A DNA stretch of 64,000 nt. Origin: CBDDFN01 sp965227065. GTDB lineage: Bacteria > Pseudomonadota > Alphaproteobacteria > SPJN01. Shown here in pieces: positions 17,764 to 25,885 of this stretch; the first letter of the stretch is position 1; each line of letters opens with the position of its first letter. The translations under genes were made by a program, and so were the position numbers. The notes beneath the pieces are model-generated. The model was given only the letters and a program-made list of their open reading frames with translations. It was not told the origin of the DNA and made no database searches. The stretch covers positions 42,493-106,492 of the forward strand of contig CBDDFN010000016.1 of NCBI GenBank assembly GCA_965227065.1, in the 5' to 3' direction.

Positions 17764-18234
17764 CGCACTTATGATCTTTCACCCCTGTTCCGCAGCACGG
17801 TTGGCTTTGACCGTTTTGACCGTCTGTTTGATTCGGCCCTGCGTTTGGCTGACCAGGCCCCCAGCTTCCCGCCCTACAATATTGAACGCGTGAATGAGAC
17901 CGGCTACCGCATCACCATGGCGGTTGCGGGGTTCTCGCGTGACGAGCTTGATGTGACGCTTGAAAAAGGCGTGCTCACCGTACGCGGCCGCGCCCAGTCC
18001 GATGAGGCCACAGACAATGGCGAGGATGCCAGCCATCAGATCCTTTATCGCGGCATTGCCAAACGGGCCTTTGAACGCCGCTTCCAGCTTGATGACACCA
18101 TCCGTGTGGTGGGGGCTGACCTCGACCACGGGTTGCTTGCCATCGACCTGGTTCGCGAAGTGCCTGAACACGCCAAGCCGCGTCAGATCGAAATTGGCAC
18201 AGGTGCCGTAGAGGCCCGGGCAACCACGCACTAA
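17761..18234 (+). CDS. Small heat shock protein, Hsp20/IbpA family
   Basis: 157 residues, start chosen at 17761 after AGGAGG. Begins MRTYDLSPLFRSTVGFDRFDR, then an alpha-crystallin domain (about residues 40-130) with YNIERVNETGYRITMAVAGF, ELDVTLEKGVLTVRG and the C-terminal NGLLAIDL-like stretch (here HGLLAIDLVREVP). ATP-independent holdase chaperone of the cytoplasm. The leader carries a ROSE-like thermometer, so translation should rise with temperature. Confidence 0.93.
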   Translation: MRTYDLSPLFRSTVGFDRFDRLFDSALRLADQAPSFPPYNIERVNETGYRITMAVAGFSRDELDVTLEKGVLTVRGRAQSDEATDNGEDASHQILYRGIAKRAFERRFQLDDTIRVVGADLDHGLLAIDLVREVPEHAKPRQIEIGTGAVEARATTH

Positions 18235-18275
18235 GCCCTTAAAAACCAAACTGAAATCCAAGCTGAAAAAGAGAA

Positions 18276-18370
18276 GGCCGCGTCCTCCCCCCCAGAGGGA
18301 CGCGGCCCACGCGTGAAGCGATCTCACTGTCGAACTCGCCTTTGCGAGCTGGGGCCATGATAATCGCGAC
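18276..18370 (-). ncRNA. Candidate small RNA with strong rho-independent terminator
   Basis: Read on the reverse strand, a stem GGCCGCGTCC...GGACGCGGCC (18276-18307) is followed by TTCTCTTTTTC, a classical terminator, yet no reverse-strand gene precedes it. Upstream there is a GCTCGCAAAGGCGAG hairpin (about 18336-18350) and a weak promoter-like TTGCGC...TTATCA around 18360-18385. A 39-codon frame (MAPARKGEF...) spans it and ends beyond the stem, but reading through the hairpin argues for an RNA. Both ends are estimates. Confidence 0.4.
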
Positions 18371-18448
18371 AGTATGACGCGCAAGCCTTTTTTTGCTCAA
18401 ATGCACAAAAAAGTGTCGTTTCGCGCATGATTGTGCGCCATTGCCGAC

Positions 18449-19126
18449 ATGAAGTTTCACATTGGCATGGATGGCTGCCCAGCAGGCTGGGTAATGATCG
18501 CCGAGCGGGGTGGCCGCCTGTCCATGGCGCTGAGCGCCCGCTTCCCGATTCTGCCCCGCCGCGCCATGACGGTAGCCATGACCGCGATTGATATGCCGAT
18601 TGGCCTGTCTGACGATGGTCCGCGCGGCTGTGATTCTCAGGCCCGCAAATTGCTTAGCCCACGCGGGTCGTGTGTGTTTCCCGTTCCCCCACGCGGCACG
18701 CTGAAGTTTGGCGACTATGCGGCGGCCAATGGCTGGGCAAAGCAGGCCACCGGCAAAGGCATTTCCAAGCAAAGCTGGAATATCATGCCGCGCATCCGTG
18801 AGCTTGATGCGCTGATATCGCCTGCCGATCAGACCCATATGCGCGAAGCCCATCCCGAGCTCGCCTTCTTGCGGCTCAATGAGATGGTGCCGCTTCCGCC
18901 CAAGGCAACAGCCGACGGCCAGCGTTTGCGCATCGCCTTGCTCACACAAGCCGGGTTTGATCTCGCGCCGTTTTTGTCTGTGCTGCCGCGCAAATGGGTC
19001 AAGGCCGATGATATTCTCGACGCGGCGGTCTTGTCCCTCACCGCGCGGCGCTGCGCTGAGGGTACAGCAGTCTGTCTGGGCGAGCGGACCGACGCCACCG
19101 GCAAGCGCATGGAAATCTGGTATTAG
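18449..19126 (+). CDS. DUF429 family protein
   Basis: 225 residues from the ATG at 18449 (MKFHIGMDGCPAGWVM); the frame is open six codons further. The N-terminal GMDGCPAGWV, the AIDMPIGL motif and SCVFPVPPRGTL are family hallmarks. DUF429 proteins have an RNase H-like fold with conserved acidic residues (Asp in MDGC and IDMP); their biochemical role is not established. No clear ribosome site is visible. The 3' end overlaps the convergent DUF1192 gene by 4 bp. Confidence 0.8.
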   Translation: MKFHIGMDGCPAGWVMIAERGGRLSMALSARFPILPRRAMTVAMTAIDMPIGLSDDGPRGCDSQARKLLSPRGSCVFPVPPRGTLKFGDYAAANGWAKQATGKGISKQSWNIMPRIRELDALISPADQTHMREAHPELAFLRLNEMVPLPPKATADGQRLRIALLTQAGFDLAPFLSVLPRKWVKADDILDAAVLSLTARRCAEGTAVCLGERTDATGKRMEIWY

Positions 19127-19305
19127 CTTTTGAACACCGCATCGGCGGCTGACTTCGCGCCCTGCTTGGATTGGATATCGGCTTCGATCCGGGCAATTTC
19201 TTCGCGCAGCTGCGCGATCCTGTCTTCAAGCTCTTCAACAGACAAAAAGCTTAAATCCGCACCCACCACAATTTGGGCTTTGGGTTTGACACTATCGTCT
19301 TCCAT
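19123..19305 (-). CDS. DUF1192 small coiled-coil protein
   Basis: 60 residues starting MEDDSVKPKAQIVVGADLS. The core LSVEELEDRIAQLREEIARIE is the DUF1192 signature, an alphaproteobacterial family of unknown function. GGGGGAG stands 4-9 bp before the ATG at 19305, which sets the start; a longer frame to 19380 would overlap the divergent gene. Head-to-head with the quinone oxidoreductase. Confidence 0.85.
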   Translation of the reverse strand: MEDDSVKPKAQIVVGADLSFLSVEELEDRIAQLREEIARIEADIQSKQGAKSAADAVFKS

Positions 19306-19374
19306 GACACTCCCCCTTGATCGAACCATCAATATTGCGCATGCAAAACCAAACCCAACAAAGAGGCAAGACAG

Positions 19375-20355
19375 ATGCATATGAAAGCCATCGGCATCAG
19401 CGAACCCGGCGGCCCCGAGGTTCTCAAACCCATCAGCCTTGAACAGCCGGCACCCAAACCCGGCGAAGTTCTGATTACGGTCAAGGCCGCCGGCATCAAC
19501 CGGCCTGATGTGTTTCAGCGACTAGGCTTTTACCCCCCGCCACCGGGCGCCCCGGCCCATCCGGGGCTTGAGGTTGCAGGCACCATTGCGGGCCTGGGCG
19601 AGGGTGTCACTGGCTGGGCCGTAGGCGATGCGGTCTGCGCGCTGGTCGCCGGCGGAGGCTATGCGGAATATGTCTGCGCACCGACCCAGACGCTGCTCAA
19701 AAAACCCGATTGCTTGAGCTTTGTTCAAGCCGCCGCGCTGCCTGAAACCGTCTTTACCGTGTGGTCGAATGTTTTTGACCGGGCGGGCCTCAAACAAGGC
19801 GAGAGCCTGCTGGTCCATGGCGGGACAAGCGGCATTGGAACAACAGCCATTCAGATGGCCCATGCGCTGGGCCACACGGTTTTCACCACTGCCGGGTCTG
19901 ACGAAAAATGCGCCGCCGCCGCCAAACTGGGCGCCCATGCCATCAATTACAAAACCCAGGACTTTGTTGAGGTCATCCGTGCCGAAACCGGCAAGACAGG
20001 CGTCGATGTCATTCTGGACATGGTGGGCGGCGATTATATCGGCCGCAACATTGACTGTTTGGCGCTCGATGGACGGCTGGTGTTTATCGCCTTTTTGCAA
20101 GGATCAAAGGCCGAGGTTGATTTCATGAAAGTCATGCTCAAGCGGCTGACCATCACTGGCTCCACCTTGCGCGCCCGGCCCAATGCCGACAAAGCCGCCA
20201 TCCGCGATGCAGTGTCTCAAATCATCATGCCATTGGTGGAGCAGGGCAAAATCACCCCGGTGATCGACCAAACCTTCCCGCTTGATGACGCCGCAAAAGC
20301 CCATGCTTTGATGGAAAGCTCCAGCCATATCGGAAAAATTGTCCTTGAAATCTGA
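19375..20355 (+). CDS. NAD(P)H:quinone oxidoreductase, zinc-independent MDR family (PIG3-like)
   Basis: 326 residues. GroES-like N-terminal domain with GEVLITVKAAGINRPDVFQR, then a Rossmann domain with LLVHGGTSGIGTTAIQMA (NADPH site) and VDVILDMVGGDYIGRN. No zinc ligands, as in quinone reductases of the PIG3/Qor group. Catalyses NADPH-dependent quinone reduction. Start at 19375 follows AAGAGG with 8-bp spacing; MKAIGI at 19381 is an alternative. Confidence 0.9.
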   Translation: MHMKAIGISEPGGPEVLKPISLEQPAPKPGEVLITVKAAGINRPDVFQRLGFYPPPPGAPAHPGLEVAGTIAGLGEGVTGWAVGDAVCALVAGGGYAEYVCAPTQTLLKKPDCLSFVQAAALPETVFTVWSNVFDRAGLKQGESLLVHGGTSGIGTTAIQMAHALGHTVFTTAGSDEKCAAAAKLGAHAINYKTQDFVEVIRAETGKTGVDVILDMVGGDYIGRNIDCLALDGRLVFIAFLQGSKAEVDFMKVMLKRLTITGSTLRARPNADKAAIRDAVSQIIMPLVEQGKITPVIDQTFPLDDAAKAHALMESSSHIGKIVLEI

Positions 20356-20518
20356 CCCGATTGCCCCTTTTCCGAGCCGTCGAACCCCGCTATAAGGGCA
20401 TCTTCTCCGACCGGAATGGTGGAACGGGGGCATCCCCCGAACCGGTCTGGCTTGCGATGGCAGCCAGAACGACCAAGGATTTTTTGCGCGAGCTGAAACC
20501 GCGCCAAAGGAAAAAATG

Positions 20519-21247
20519 ATGAGCAAACCGCTTATGCCCAAAGCCACTGCCGTGTGGCTCGTGGACAATACATCGCTGAGCTTTGAACAGATTGCCGATT
20601 TTTGCGGCCTGCATGCCCTGGAAGTCAAAGGCATCGCCGACGGTGAAGTCGCCATGGGCATCAAGGGCCTTGATCCCGTCGCCGCCGGTCAGCTGAGCCG
20701 CACTGAGATTGAGCGCTGCCAGAAAGACGCCGACGCGCAGCTCGTTCTGCTCGAACCCAAGCACAAGGTCGAACAGCCCAAGCGCAAAGGCCCCCGCTAT
20801 ACCCCGGTCTCCAAACGTCAGGACCGCCCGGACGCTATTTTGTGGCTGCTGCGCCATCATCCCGAACTGTCGGATTCGCAGGTTTCGAAACTGGTTGGCA
20901 CCACCAAGCCGACCATTGAATCGATCCGCGACCGCAGCCACTGGAACATGGCCAATCTCAAGCCGGTCGACCCGGTCCAGCTTGGATTGTGCAGCCAGGC
21001 CGATCTTGATGAAGCGGTGGAAAAAGCAGGCCGGCGCAAAGAGCGCGAAGCTGCCAAACTTGCCCGCGAACAACGGCTGAAATCAGCGGGTGAGCAAACC
21101 GAAACACTGGCCGATCCCGCATTCGGCGCCGATGACCAAGCGGTCGATGGCCCGACGATCGATCCGGTTGACACCCAGTTTGAAGAGCCCGCCTCACCCG
21201 GCGGCGATGATGAGGTCATCGACCCCGACTCGGTCTTCAAATCCTGA
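20519..21247 (+). CDS. trcR: DUF1013 family cell-cycle regulator TrcR
   Basis: 242 residues, starting MSKPLMPKATAVWLVDNT. The 20519 ATG lies 7 bp after AAGGA, better than the ATG at 20516. DUF1013 signatures: SFEQIADFCGLHALEVKGIADGE and DAILWLLRHHPELSDSQVSKLVGTTKPTI, which reads as a helix-turn-helix. The last ~60 residues are acidic and disordered. DUF1013 proteins are annotated as cell cycle transcriptional regulator TrcR in Caulobacter relatives and are nearly universal in alphaproteobacteria. Confidence 0.88.
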   Translation: MSKPLMPKATAVWLVDNTSLSFEQIADFCGLHALEVKGIADGEVAMGIKGLDPVAAGQLSRTEIERCQKDADAQLVLLEPKHKVEQPKRKGPRYTPVSKRQDRPDAILWLLRHHPELSDSQVSKLVGTTKPTIESIRDRSHWNMANLKPVDPVQLGLCSQADLDEAVEKAGRRKEREAAKLAREQRLKSAGEQTETLADPAFGADDQAVDGPTIDPVDTQFEEPASPGGDDEVIDPDSVFKS

Positions 21248-21276
21248 ATTGGCGTGACTGCCGATCAGTCTCATGG

Positions 21277-21316
21277 CGTCATTGCGGACGGGCCAACGAT
21301 CCGATCCGGAATGACG
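21277..21316. repeat. Dispersed intergenic palindromic repeat, copy 2 (short)
   Basis: CGTCATTGCGGAC...GATCCGGAATGACG, 40 bp, with inverted ends matching the other copies. It ends 4 bp before the start of the TauE-like gene. Confidence 0.5.
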
Positions 21317-21320
21317 ATTT

Positions 21321-22097
21321 GTGAACATGCCTTTTAACGCCACCGCGGACCCGGCCTTCTATGCGGTGGCGGTTCCCGCCGTGCTGCTGGTCGGCATATC
21401 CAAAGGTGGATTTGCCGGCGGCTTCGGCATGCTCGGCGTTCCCTTGATGGCGCTTGTCATTTCACCGCTTGAGGCCGCCGCAGTCCTTCTGCCCATCCTG
21501 ATCGTCATGGATATGCAGGGCATGTGGGTCTACCGCAAACACTGGCAGGCCGGCGCGCTTAAACTTCTGATCCCGTCAGCGGCCATTGGCATCGGCGTCG
21601 GCTGGGCAACCGCGGGCCTGGTCGATGAAGCGGCCGTACGTCTCATCATCGGGCTGATCGCGCTCAGCTTTGCGATCAATCACTGGACCGGCGGGGCGAT
21701 CTTTCGCGATCACGGCACCACGCCCCACAAAAGCCGGGGCGCGTTCTGGGGGGCGGTGGCAGGCTTCACCAGCTTTGTCAGCCATGCCGGCGGCCCGCCC
21801 TTTCAGGTTTACGCCCTGCGGCTCAATCTCGACAAAATGGTCTATGTCGGCACCAGCGTCTATTTCTTCGCCGCGATCAATCTCATCAAGCTGGGACCTT
21901 ATGTGGCCATTGGCTCGCTCGATCTCAGTCAGCTTGGCACCGCTGTCATCCTGATGCCGCTTGCCCCGGTCGGCATGCTGATCGGCATCCGGCTCTTGAA
22001 ACGGCTTGATCCCGAACCCTTTTACCGCATCGCCTATATCGGCCTGTTCCTGGCCGGTCTCAAACTGGCCTATGACGGTGTGACAACGCTTCTATAA
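21321..22097 (+). CDS. TauE/SafE family membrane exporter
   Basis: 258 residues, mostly hydrophobic, 7-8 predicted helices. Family signatures: the first-repeat GISKGGFAGGFGMLGVPLMAL and the second-repeat FVSHAGGPPFQVYALRLNLDKMVYVGTS, both seen in the inverted-repeat TauE fold. Members export sulfite, sulfoacetate or other organosulfonates; the substrate is unknown. GTG at 21321 or ATG at 21327 could start it. Confidence 0.87.
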   Translation: MNMPFNATADPAFYAVAVPAVLLVGISKGGFAGGFGMLGVPLMALVISPLEAAAVLLPILIVMDMQGMWVYRKHWQAGALKLLIPSAAIGIGVGWATAGLVDEAAVRLIIGLIALSFAINHWTGGAIFRDHGTTPHKSRGAFWGAVAGFTSFVSHAGGPPFQVYALRLNLDKMVYVGTSVYFFAAINLIKLGPYVAIGSLDLSQLGTAVILMPLAPVGMLIGIRLLKRLDPEPFYRIAYIGLFLAGLKLAYDGVTTLL

Positions 22098-22103
22098 AAA
22101 ACA

Positions 22104-22127
22104 AAAGCCGGAGCGTGAGCCCCGGCT
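22104..22127 (-). terminator. Terminator between TauE-like gene and DUF465 gene
   Basis: AAGCCGG-AGCGTGAG-CCCGGCTT stem. On the reverse strand it is followed by TTGTTTTTT, serving the DUF465 gene; on the forward strand it also lies 7 bp after the TauE stop. Confidence 0.65.
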
Positions 22128-22152
22128 TGGCGTCTTGAGACTGTGAGACCCG

Positions 22153-22317
22153 TCACTGTTCAAATCGGGCCATCTCGTCCTTGATTCGCAGCTTTTCCCG
22201 TTTCAGTCGCTGGATCCGCTCGTCCGACGTAGAGGGATGCAAAAGCGCGCTGCTGATGGCGCTTTCCAGTTCCTGGTGTTTGCGGGAGAGGGCTGCAAGA
22301 TGCGTCTCAACGGTCAT
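22153..22317 (-). CDS. DUF465 (YdcH-like) small protein, copy 1
   Basis: 54 residues, MTVETHLAALSRKHQELESA... ending REKLRIKDEMARFEQ. The helical hairpin with a KHQELE...RLKREKLRIKDEM pattern defines DUF465. Reading frame, AAAGGAG ribosome site just upstream and a terminator after the stop support it. A second member lies head-to-head at 22524. The family's function is unknown. Confidence 0.85.
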   Translation of the reverse strand: MTVETHLAALSRKHQELESAISSALLHPSTSDERIQRLKREKLRIKDEMARFEQ

Positions 22318-22361
22318 TGAGAATCTCCTTTATTGGAACAGACGAGGACGAAAATTCAACC

Positions 22362-22508
22362 ATGCAGAACTGCATATGTCACGCCCCGATTGTGGTTAAT
22401 TTTTTGTCACGCTCAGAAAGCGGGCAAATCTGCGCTGAATGCCGCGTGATTGAGCGGTTCTTTCGCGCCTCGGCTCATGATAAATTGATGGCCTGTTGTG
22501 GACTTTGA
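22362..22508 (+). CDS. Possible small Cys-rich protein (doubtful)
   Basis: A 48-codon frame, MQNCICHAPIVVNF..., holds paired cysteines (CIC, CAEC, CC) in zinc-ribbon-like spacing and ends 15 bp before the next gene. There is no convincing ribosome site at the ATG (nearest GAGGA is about 15 bp away), and composition is less GC-rich than neighbouring genes. It may be only the leader of the DUF465 gene. Confidence 0.2.
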   Translation: MQNCICHAPIVVNFLSRSESGQICAECRVIERFFRASAHDKLMACCGL

Positions 22509-22523
22509 CTGCGGGGCGGGCAT

Positions 22524-22736
22524 TTGAGCGATATTCTGGACGATGATGCGGAGCTCCGCACAAAATTGCATGATCTTCGGCAGGAGCATCGCGATCTTGA
22601 CGCCGCCATTGACGCCATGATTTCCTCAGGAAGCTTTAATCAGCTGCAAGTTCAAAGACTTAAGAAGCGCAAACTGATCTTGAAAGACGAAATCACCAAG
22701 ATCGAAGACCAGCTGATCCCCGACATTATCGCCTGA
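22524..22736 (+). CDS. DUF465 (YdcH-like) small protein, copy 2
   Basis: 70 residues from a TTG at 22524 with GGGGCGGG upstream. MSDILDDDAELRTKLHDLRQEHRDLDAAI... then RLKKRKLILKDEITKIEDQLIPDIIA: the same helical-hairpin family as the divergent gene at 22153. Precedes purE by 95 bp. Function unknown. Confidence 0.85.
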   Translation: MSDILDDDAELRTKLHDLRQEHRDLDAAIDAMISSGSFNQLQVQRLKKRKLILKDEITKIEDQLIPDIIA

Positions 22737-22831
22737 ACAAAACAGCGGGCCGACCGCTTGCCCTTCGCGCCTGCGTCCCTATAATCCCGGCCTTTCTGAA
22801 GAGCTCCGCGAAATGAAAGAGCGACGCAATC

Positions 22832-23335
22832 ATGGGTGACAAACAGCCTCTCGTCGGCATCATTATGGGCAGCCAGTCCGACTGGCCCACCATGCGCCAC
22901 GCCGCAGAAATTCTGGATGCGCTGAAGGTCCCGTACGAGGCCCGCATCGTGTCAGCCCACCGCACGCCCGACCGGCTGTATGAGTATGCCAAAACCGCCA
23001 AGGCGCGCGGCCTTCATGTCATTATCGCAGGCGCGGGCGGGGCTGCCCATCTTCCGGGCATGGCCGCTGCCATGACGCCCTTGCCCGTGCTTGGCGTACC
23101 GGTCCAGTCCAAGGCCTTGTCGGGGCAAGACAGCCTGCTCTCCATTGTGCAGATGCCCGGCGGGGTCCCCGTCGGCACGCTGGCCATCGGCAATGCGGGA
23201 TCGAAGAATGCAGGTTTGATGGCGGCTTCGATCCTCGCCCTGCATGATGAGGCCCTTGCCGCCCGGCTTGATCAGTTTCGGCAGACGCAATCAGACAGTG
23301 TCGCGCTTGAACCCAAGGATGATCCGGGCTCGTGA
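22832..23335 (+). CDS. purE: N5-carboxyaminoimidazole ribonucleotide mutase
   Basis: 167 residues. Class I PurE signatures: VGIIMGSQSDWPTM, VSAHRTPDRL with the catalytic His, and IIAGAGGAAHLPGM. Converts N5-CAIR to CAIR in purine synthesis. Its stop overlaps the GTG of purK by 4 bp (GTGA), indicating translational coupling. Confidence 0.97.
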   Translation: MGDKQPLVGIIMGSQSDWPTMRHAAEILDALKVPYEARIVSAHRTPDRLYEYAKTAKARGLHVIIAGAGGAAHLPGMAAAMTPLPVLGVPVQSKALSGQDSLLSIVQMPGGVPVGTLAIGNAGSKNAGLMAASILALHDEALAARLDQFRQTQSDSVALEPKDDPGS

Positions 23336-24438
23336 CCGACCAACCCACCATCGTGCAACCCGGCGCAACCATCGGCCTGCTGGGCGGCGGTCAATTGGCC
23401 CGGATGTTAAGCCTGGCCGCCGCGCCGCTGGGTTATCGCTGCCATATTTTTGACCCCGGCCAGAACGTACCGGCAGCCCATGTCAGTGCGGCCCACACGC
23501 TCGCCGCTTTTGACGACGAAGACGCGCTCGCCCGATTTGGCGACAGTGTTGATGTGGTGAGTTTCGAGTTTGAAAGCGTTCCGGCCCGCACCGCACAAAT
23601 CCTGTCCGATCATGTTCTGGTTCGGCCCAATGCGCACGCTTTTGCGATTGCCCAGGACCGGCTTCTTGAAAAGACATTCGTCAACGAACAGGCCGATGCC
23701 CCGACTGCACCGTTTGCGCCGGTCGATGATCTTGCAAGCCTGACTGCCGCCATGGCTGCGCTGGGACTTCCTGCCGTTCTGAAAACACGGCGCGAAGGCT
23801 ATGATGGCAAGGGCCAGGTGATCATTAGGGCGGAGAACGAGGCACAGGCCGCGCTTCAAGCCATCAACAATGCGCCCGCCATCCTTGAAGCATTTGTGCC
23901 GTTTGAGCGTGAAGCCTCGGTCGTGATCGCCCGCTCGGCGAGCGGTGAACTCGCCCCCTTCGATCTGGTCGAAAACATCCACGAAAATCATATTTTGAGC
24001 CGTACGCTGGCGCCTGCCCGGCTTGATCCGGCCATCGCACAGGACGCACAGGACATGGCGGGCCGCATTGCCGATGCGCTCGACTATATCGGCGTGCTGG
24101 CGGTAGAGTTTTTCATCGAAACCAATGGCAGCCTGCGGGTGAACGAGATCGCGCCGCGCGTGCATAATTCGGGTCATTGGACGATTGAGGCTTGCTACAC
24201 CAGCCAGTTCGAACAGCATATTCGCGCTATCACCGGCCTGCCGCTGGGCGATCCGGCGCGGCACTCGGACGCCGAAATGGACAATCTGATCGGCGCCGAC
24301 GTCAATGGCTGGCCCCAGCTTGTTGCCGAACCCCGCGCCCATCTTCACCTTTACGGCAAGTCCGAGGTTCGGCCGGGCCGCAAGATGGGCCATGTGACGC
24401 GACTTTATCCGTTGGGTGAGCGGCCCGAGCGGGCGTAG
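23332..24438 (+). CDS. purK: 5-(carboxyamino)imidazole ribonucleotide synthase
   Basis: 368 residues from a GTG. An ATP-grasp enzyme that carboxylates AIR with ATP and bicarbonate. Seen: GLLGGGQLARML at the N terminus, KTRREGYDGKGQ, FVPFEREASVV and the catalytic NEIAPRVHNSGHWT. Partner of purE, its reaction product being the PurE substrate. Confidence 0.97.
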   Translation: MTDQPTIVQPGATIGLLGGGQLARMLSLAAAPLGYRCHIFDPGQNVPAAHVSAAHTLAAFDDEDALARFGDSVDVVSFEFESVPARTAQILSDHVLVRPNAHAFAIAQDRLLEKTFVNEQADAPTAPFAPVDDLASLTAAMAALGLPAVLKTRREGYDGKGQVIIRAENEAQAALQAINNAPAILEAFVPFEREASVVIARSASGELAPFDLVENIHENHILSRTLAPARLDPAIAQDAQDMAGRIADALDYIGVLAVEFFIETNGSLRVNEIAPRVHNSGHWTIEACYTSQFEQHIRAITGLPLGDPARHSDAEMDNLIGADVNGWPQLVAEPRAHLHLYGKSEVRPGRKMGHVTRLYPLGERPERA

Positions 24439-24463
24439 ACTGCCCCAAAACAAGAGGGCACCC

Positions 24464-25858
24464 ATGACGCATTCATCCTTGGCTTTGTCGCGCCGCAATC
24501 TGATCAAGGCGAGCCTTGCAGCCGCCGCGAGTGCCGGGATCGCCACGCCCGGTCAAGCCGGTTCCGGCGCGCAAGACGCAGGCTGGTCCAACTGGTCGGG
24601 CTACCAGAAAGCCAACCCCAAAGCGCTGCCCCGCCCGCAAAGCGAGCAGGAACTGATCAGCCTCATCAAAGATGGCCCTCATCCCATCCGCGTCGTCGGG
24701 GCGGGACATTCCTTTTCCCCGCTGGTGCCGTGCGACGGCGCGATTGTCTCGCTCAGCGACATGGCCGGCGTGATGTCAACCGATGCCGGAACCGCCCGCG
24801 CGCGGGTCTATGCCGGCACATCGATCCGCGATCTGGGCCGGCCGCTATGGGATGCGGGCCTGTCCTTGCCCAATCAGGGCGATGTTGACCCGCAATCCAT
24901 GGCCGGGGCCGTCGGCACCTCGACCCACGGCACGGGCGTGAGCTTGCCGTCCCTGTCATCAGTGCCGACCGAAATCCGTCTTCTCACCGGCACCGGGCAG
25001 GCCATCACCTGCTCCGCCACCACCGACCGGGACATTTTCAATGCCGCCCGCTGCGCAATGGGGACGCTGGGCATCATGACGGAGATGGAACTGCAATGCG
25101 TCCCCGCCTATGGGCTGAAAGGCCGTCAATATCTTGCCCCGCTCAAAGAGGTTCTGGACGATATCGAAACCTACAAGGCCAAACATCGGCATTTTGAATT
25201 CTGGCTGTTTCCCTATTCCGATTATGCCATGGTCAAACTGCTCGATCAAACCGAGACATTGCCCGCCATCCAGGCCCAACAGGATGAAGGCTGGCCCAGC
25301 GAAGACACGCTTCTCAAATGGGCGGTCGAGCTGGTGCGTTTTGCGCCCTTCATGAACGGGCTGTTGCAGGACAATATTGATGCACTGATCGAGCCGACCG
25401 ACTATCACGGCCCGGCCTTCCAGGTGTTTCCTTCGCCGCGCGATGTTCGCTTCAATGAAATGGAATATCAGGTGCCCGCCGACAAGGGCCCAGAGGCGCT
25501 GCTGGCCGTTCAGAAAGCTATTCAGGATGCAGAAATCCCGCTCGCCTTCCCCATCGAGTATCGCTATGTCAAAGGCGATGATGCCTGGCTGTCACCCTTT
25601 TACCGGCGCGATTCGGCATCAATCTCGGTGCACCAATATCACAAGGATGATTTCCGCCCCTTGTTTGCGGCGACCGAACCGGTGTTCGATGCGTTTGAAG
25701 GCCGCCCCCATTGGGGCAAGCTGCACACAAAGACCGGCGCACAATTGGCGGAACATTATCCGCATTGGGAGGCGTTCCTGGCCTTGCGAAAAGAGCTTGA
25801 TCCAGAGGGCCGGTTCTTAAACAGGCATCTCGCCACAATTTTTGGTACAGTTGCGTGA
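24464..25858 (+). CDS. Tat-exported FAD-linked sugar-lactone oxidase (D-arabinono-1,4-lactone oxidase-like)
   Basis: 464 residues, start at 24464 after AGAGGG. A Tat signal (SRRNLIKASLAAAASAG, residues 9-25) is followed by a VAO-type FAD domain with VVGAGHSFSP, where His82 is the likely covalent FAD site, GLSLPNQGDVDPQSMAGAVGT, and the C-terminal ALO domain with the active-site HWGK near PHWGKLHT. Members oxidise aldonolactones or alditols with O2. Followed 27 bp later by a fold-type-III PLP enzyme; an equivalent pair without signals lies at 52335-54706. Confidence 0.85.
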   Translation: MTHSSLALSRRNLIKASLAAAASAGIATPGQAGSGAQDAGWSNWSGYQKANPKALPRPQSEQELISLIKDGPHPIRVVGAGHSFSPLVPCDGAIVSLSDMAGVMSTDAGTARARVYAGTSIRDLGRPLWDAGLSLPNQGDVDPQSMAGAVGTSTHGTGVSLPSLSSVPTEIRLLTGTGQAITCSATTDRDIFNAARCAMGTLGIMTEMELQCVPAYGLKGRQYLAPLKEVLDDIETYKAKHRHFEFWLFPYSDYAMVKLLDQTETLPAIQAQQDEGWPSEDTLLKWAVELVRFAPFMNGLLQDNIDALIEPTDYHGPAFQVFPSPRDVRFNEMEYQVPADKGPEALLAVQKAIQDAEIPLAFPIEYRYVKGDDAWLSPFYRRDSASISVHQYHKDDFRPLFAATEPVFDAFEGRPHWGKLHTKTGAQLAEHYPHWEAFLALRKELDPEGRFLNRHLATIFGTVA

Positions 25859-25885
25859 TGGTGTGGTCACGGGGGACCTGGTGCG

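Noticed and set aside
22362..22508. Zinc-ribbon mini-protein as a confident gene
   Set aside because: Cysteine pairs are suggestive, but the start has no convincing ribosome site; kept only as a low-confidence feature.
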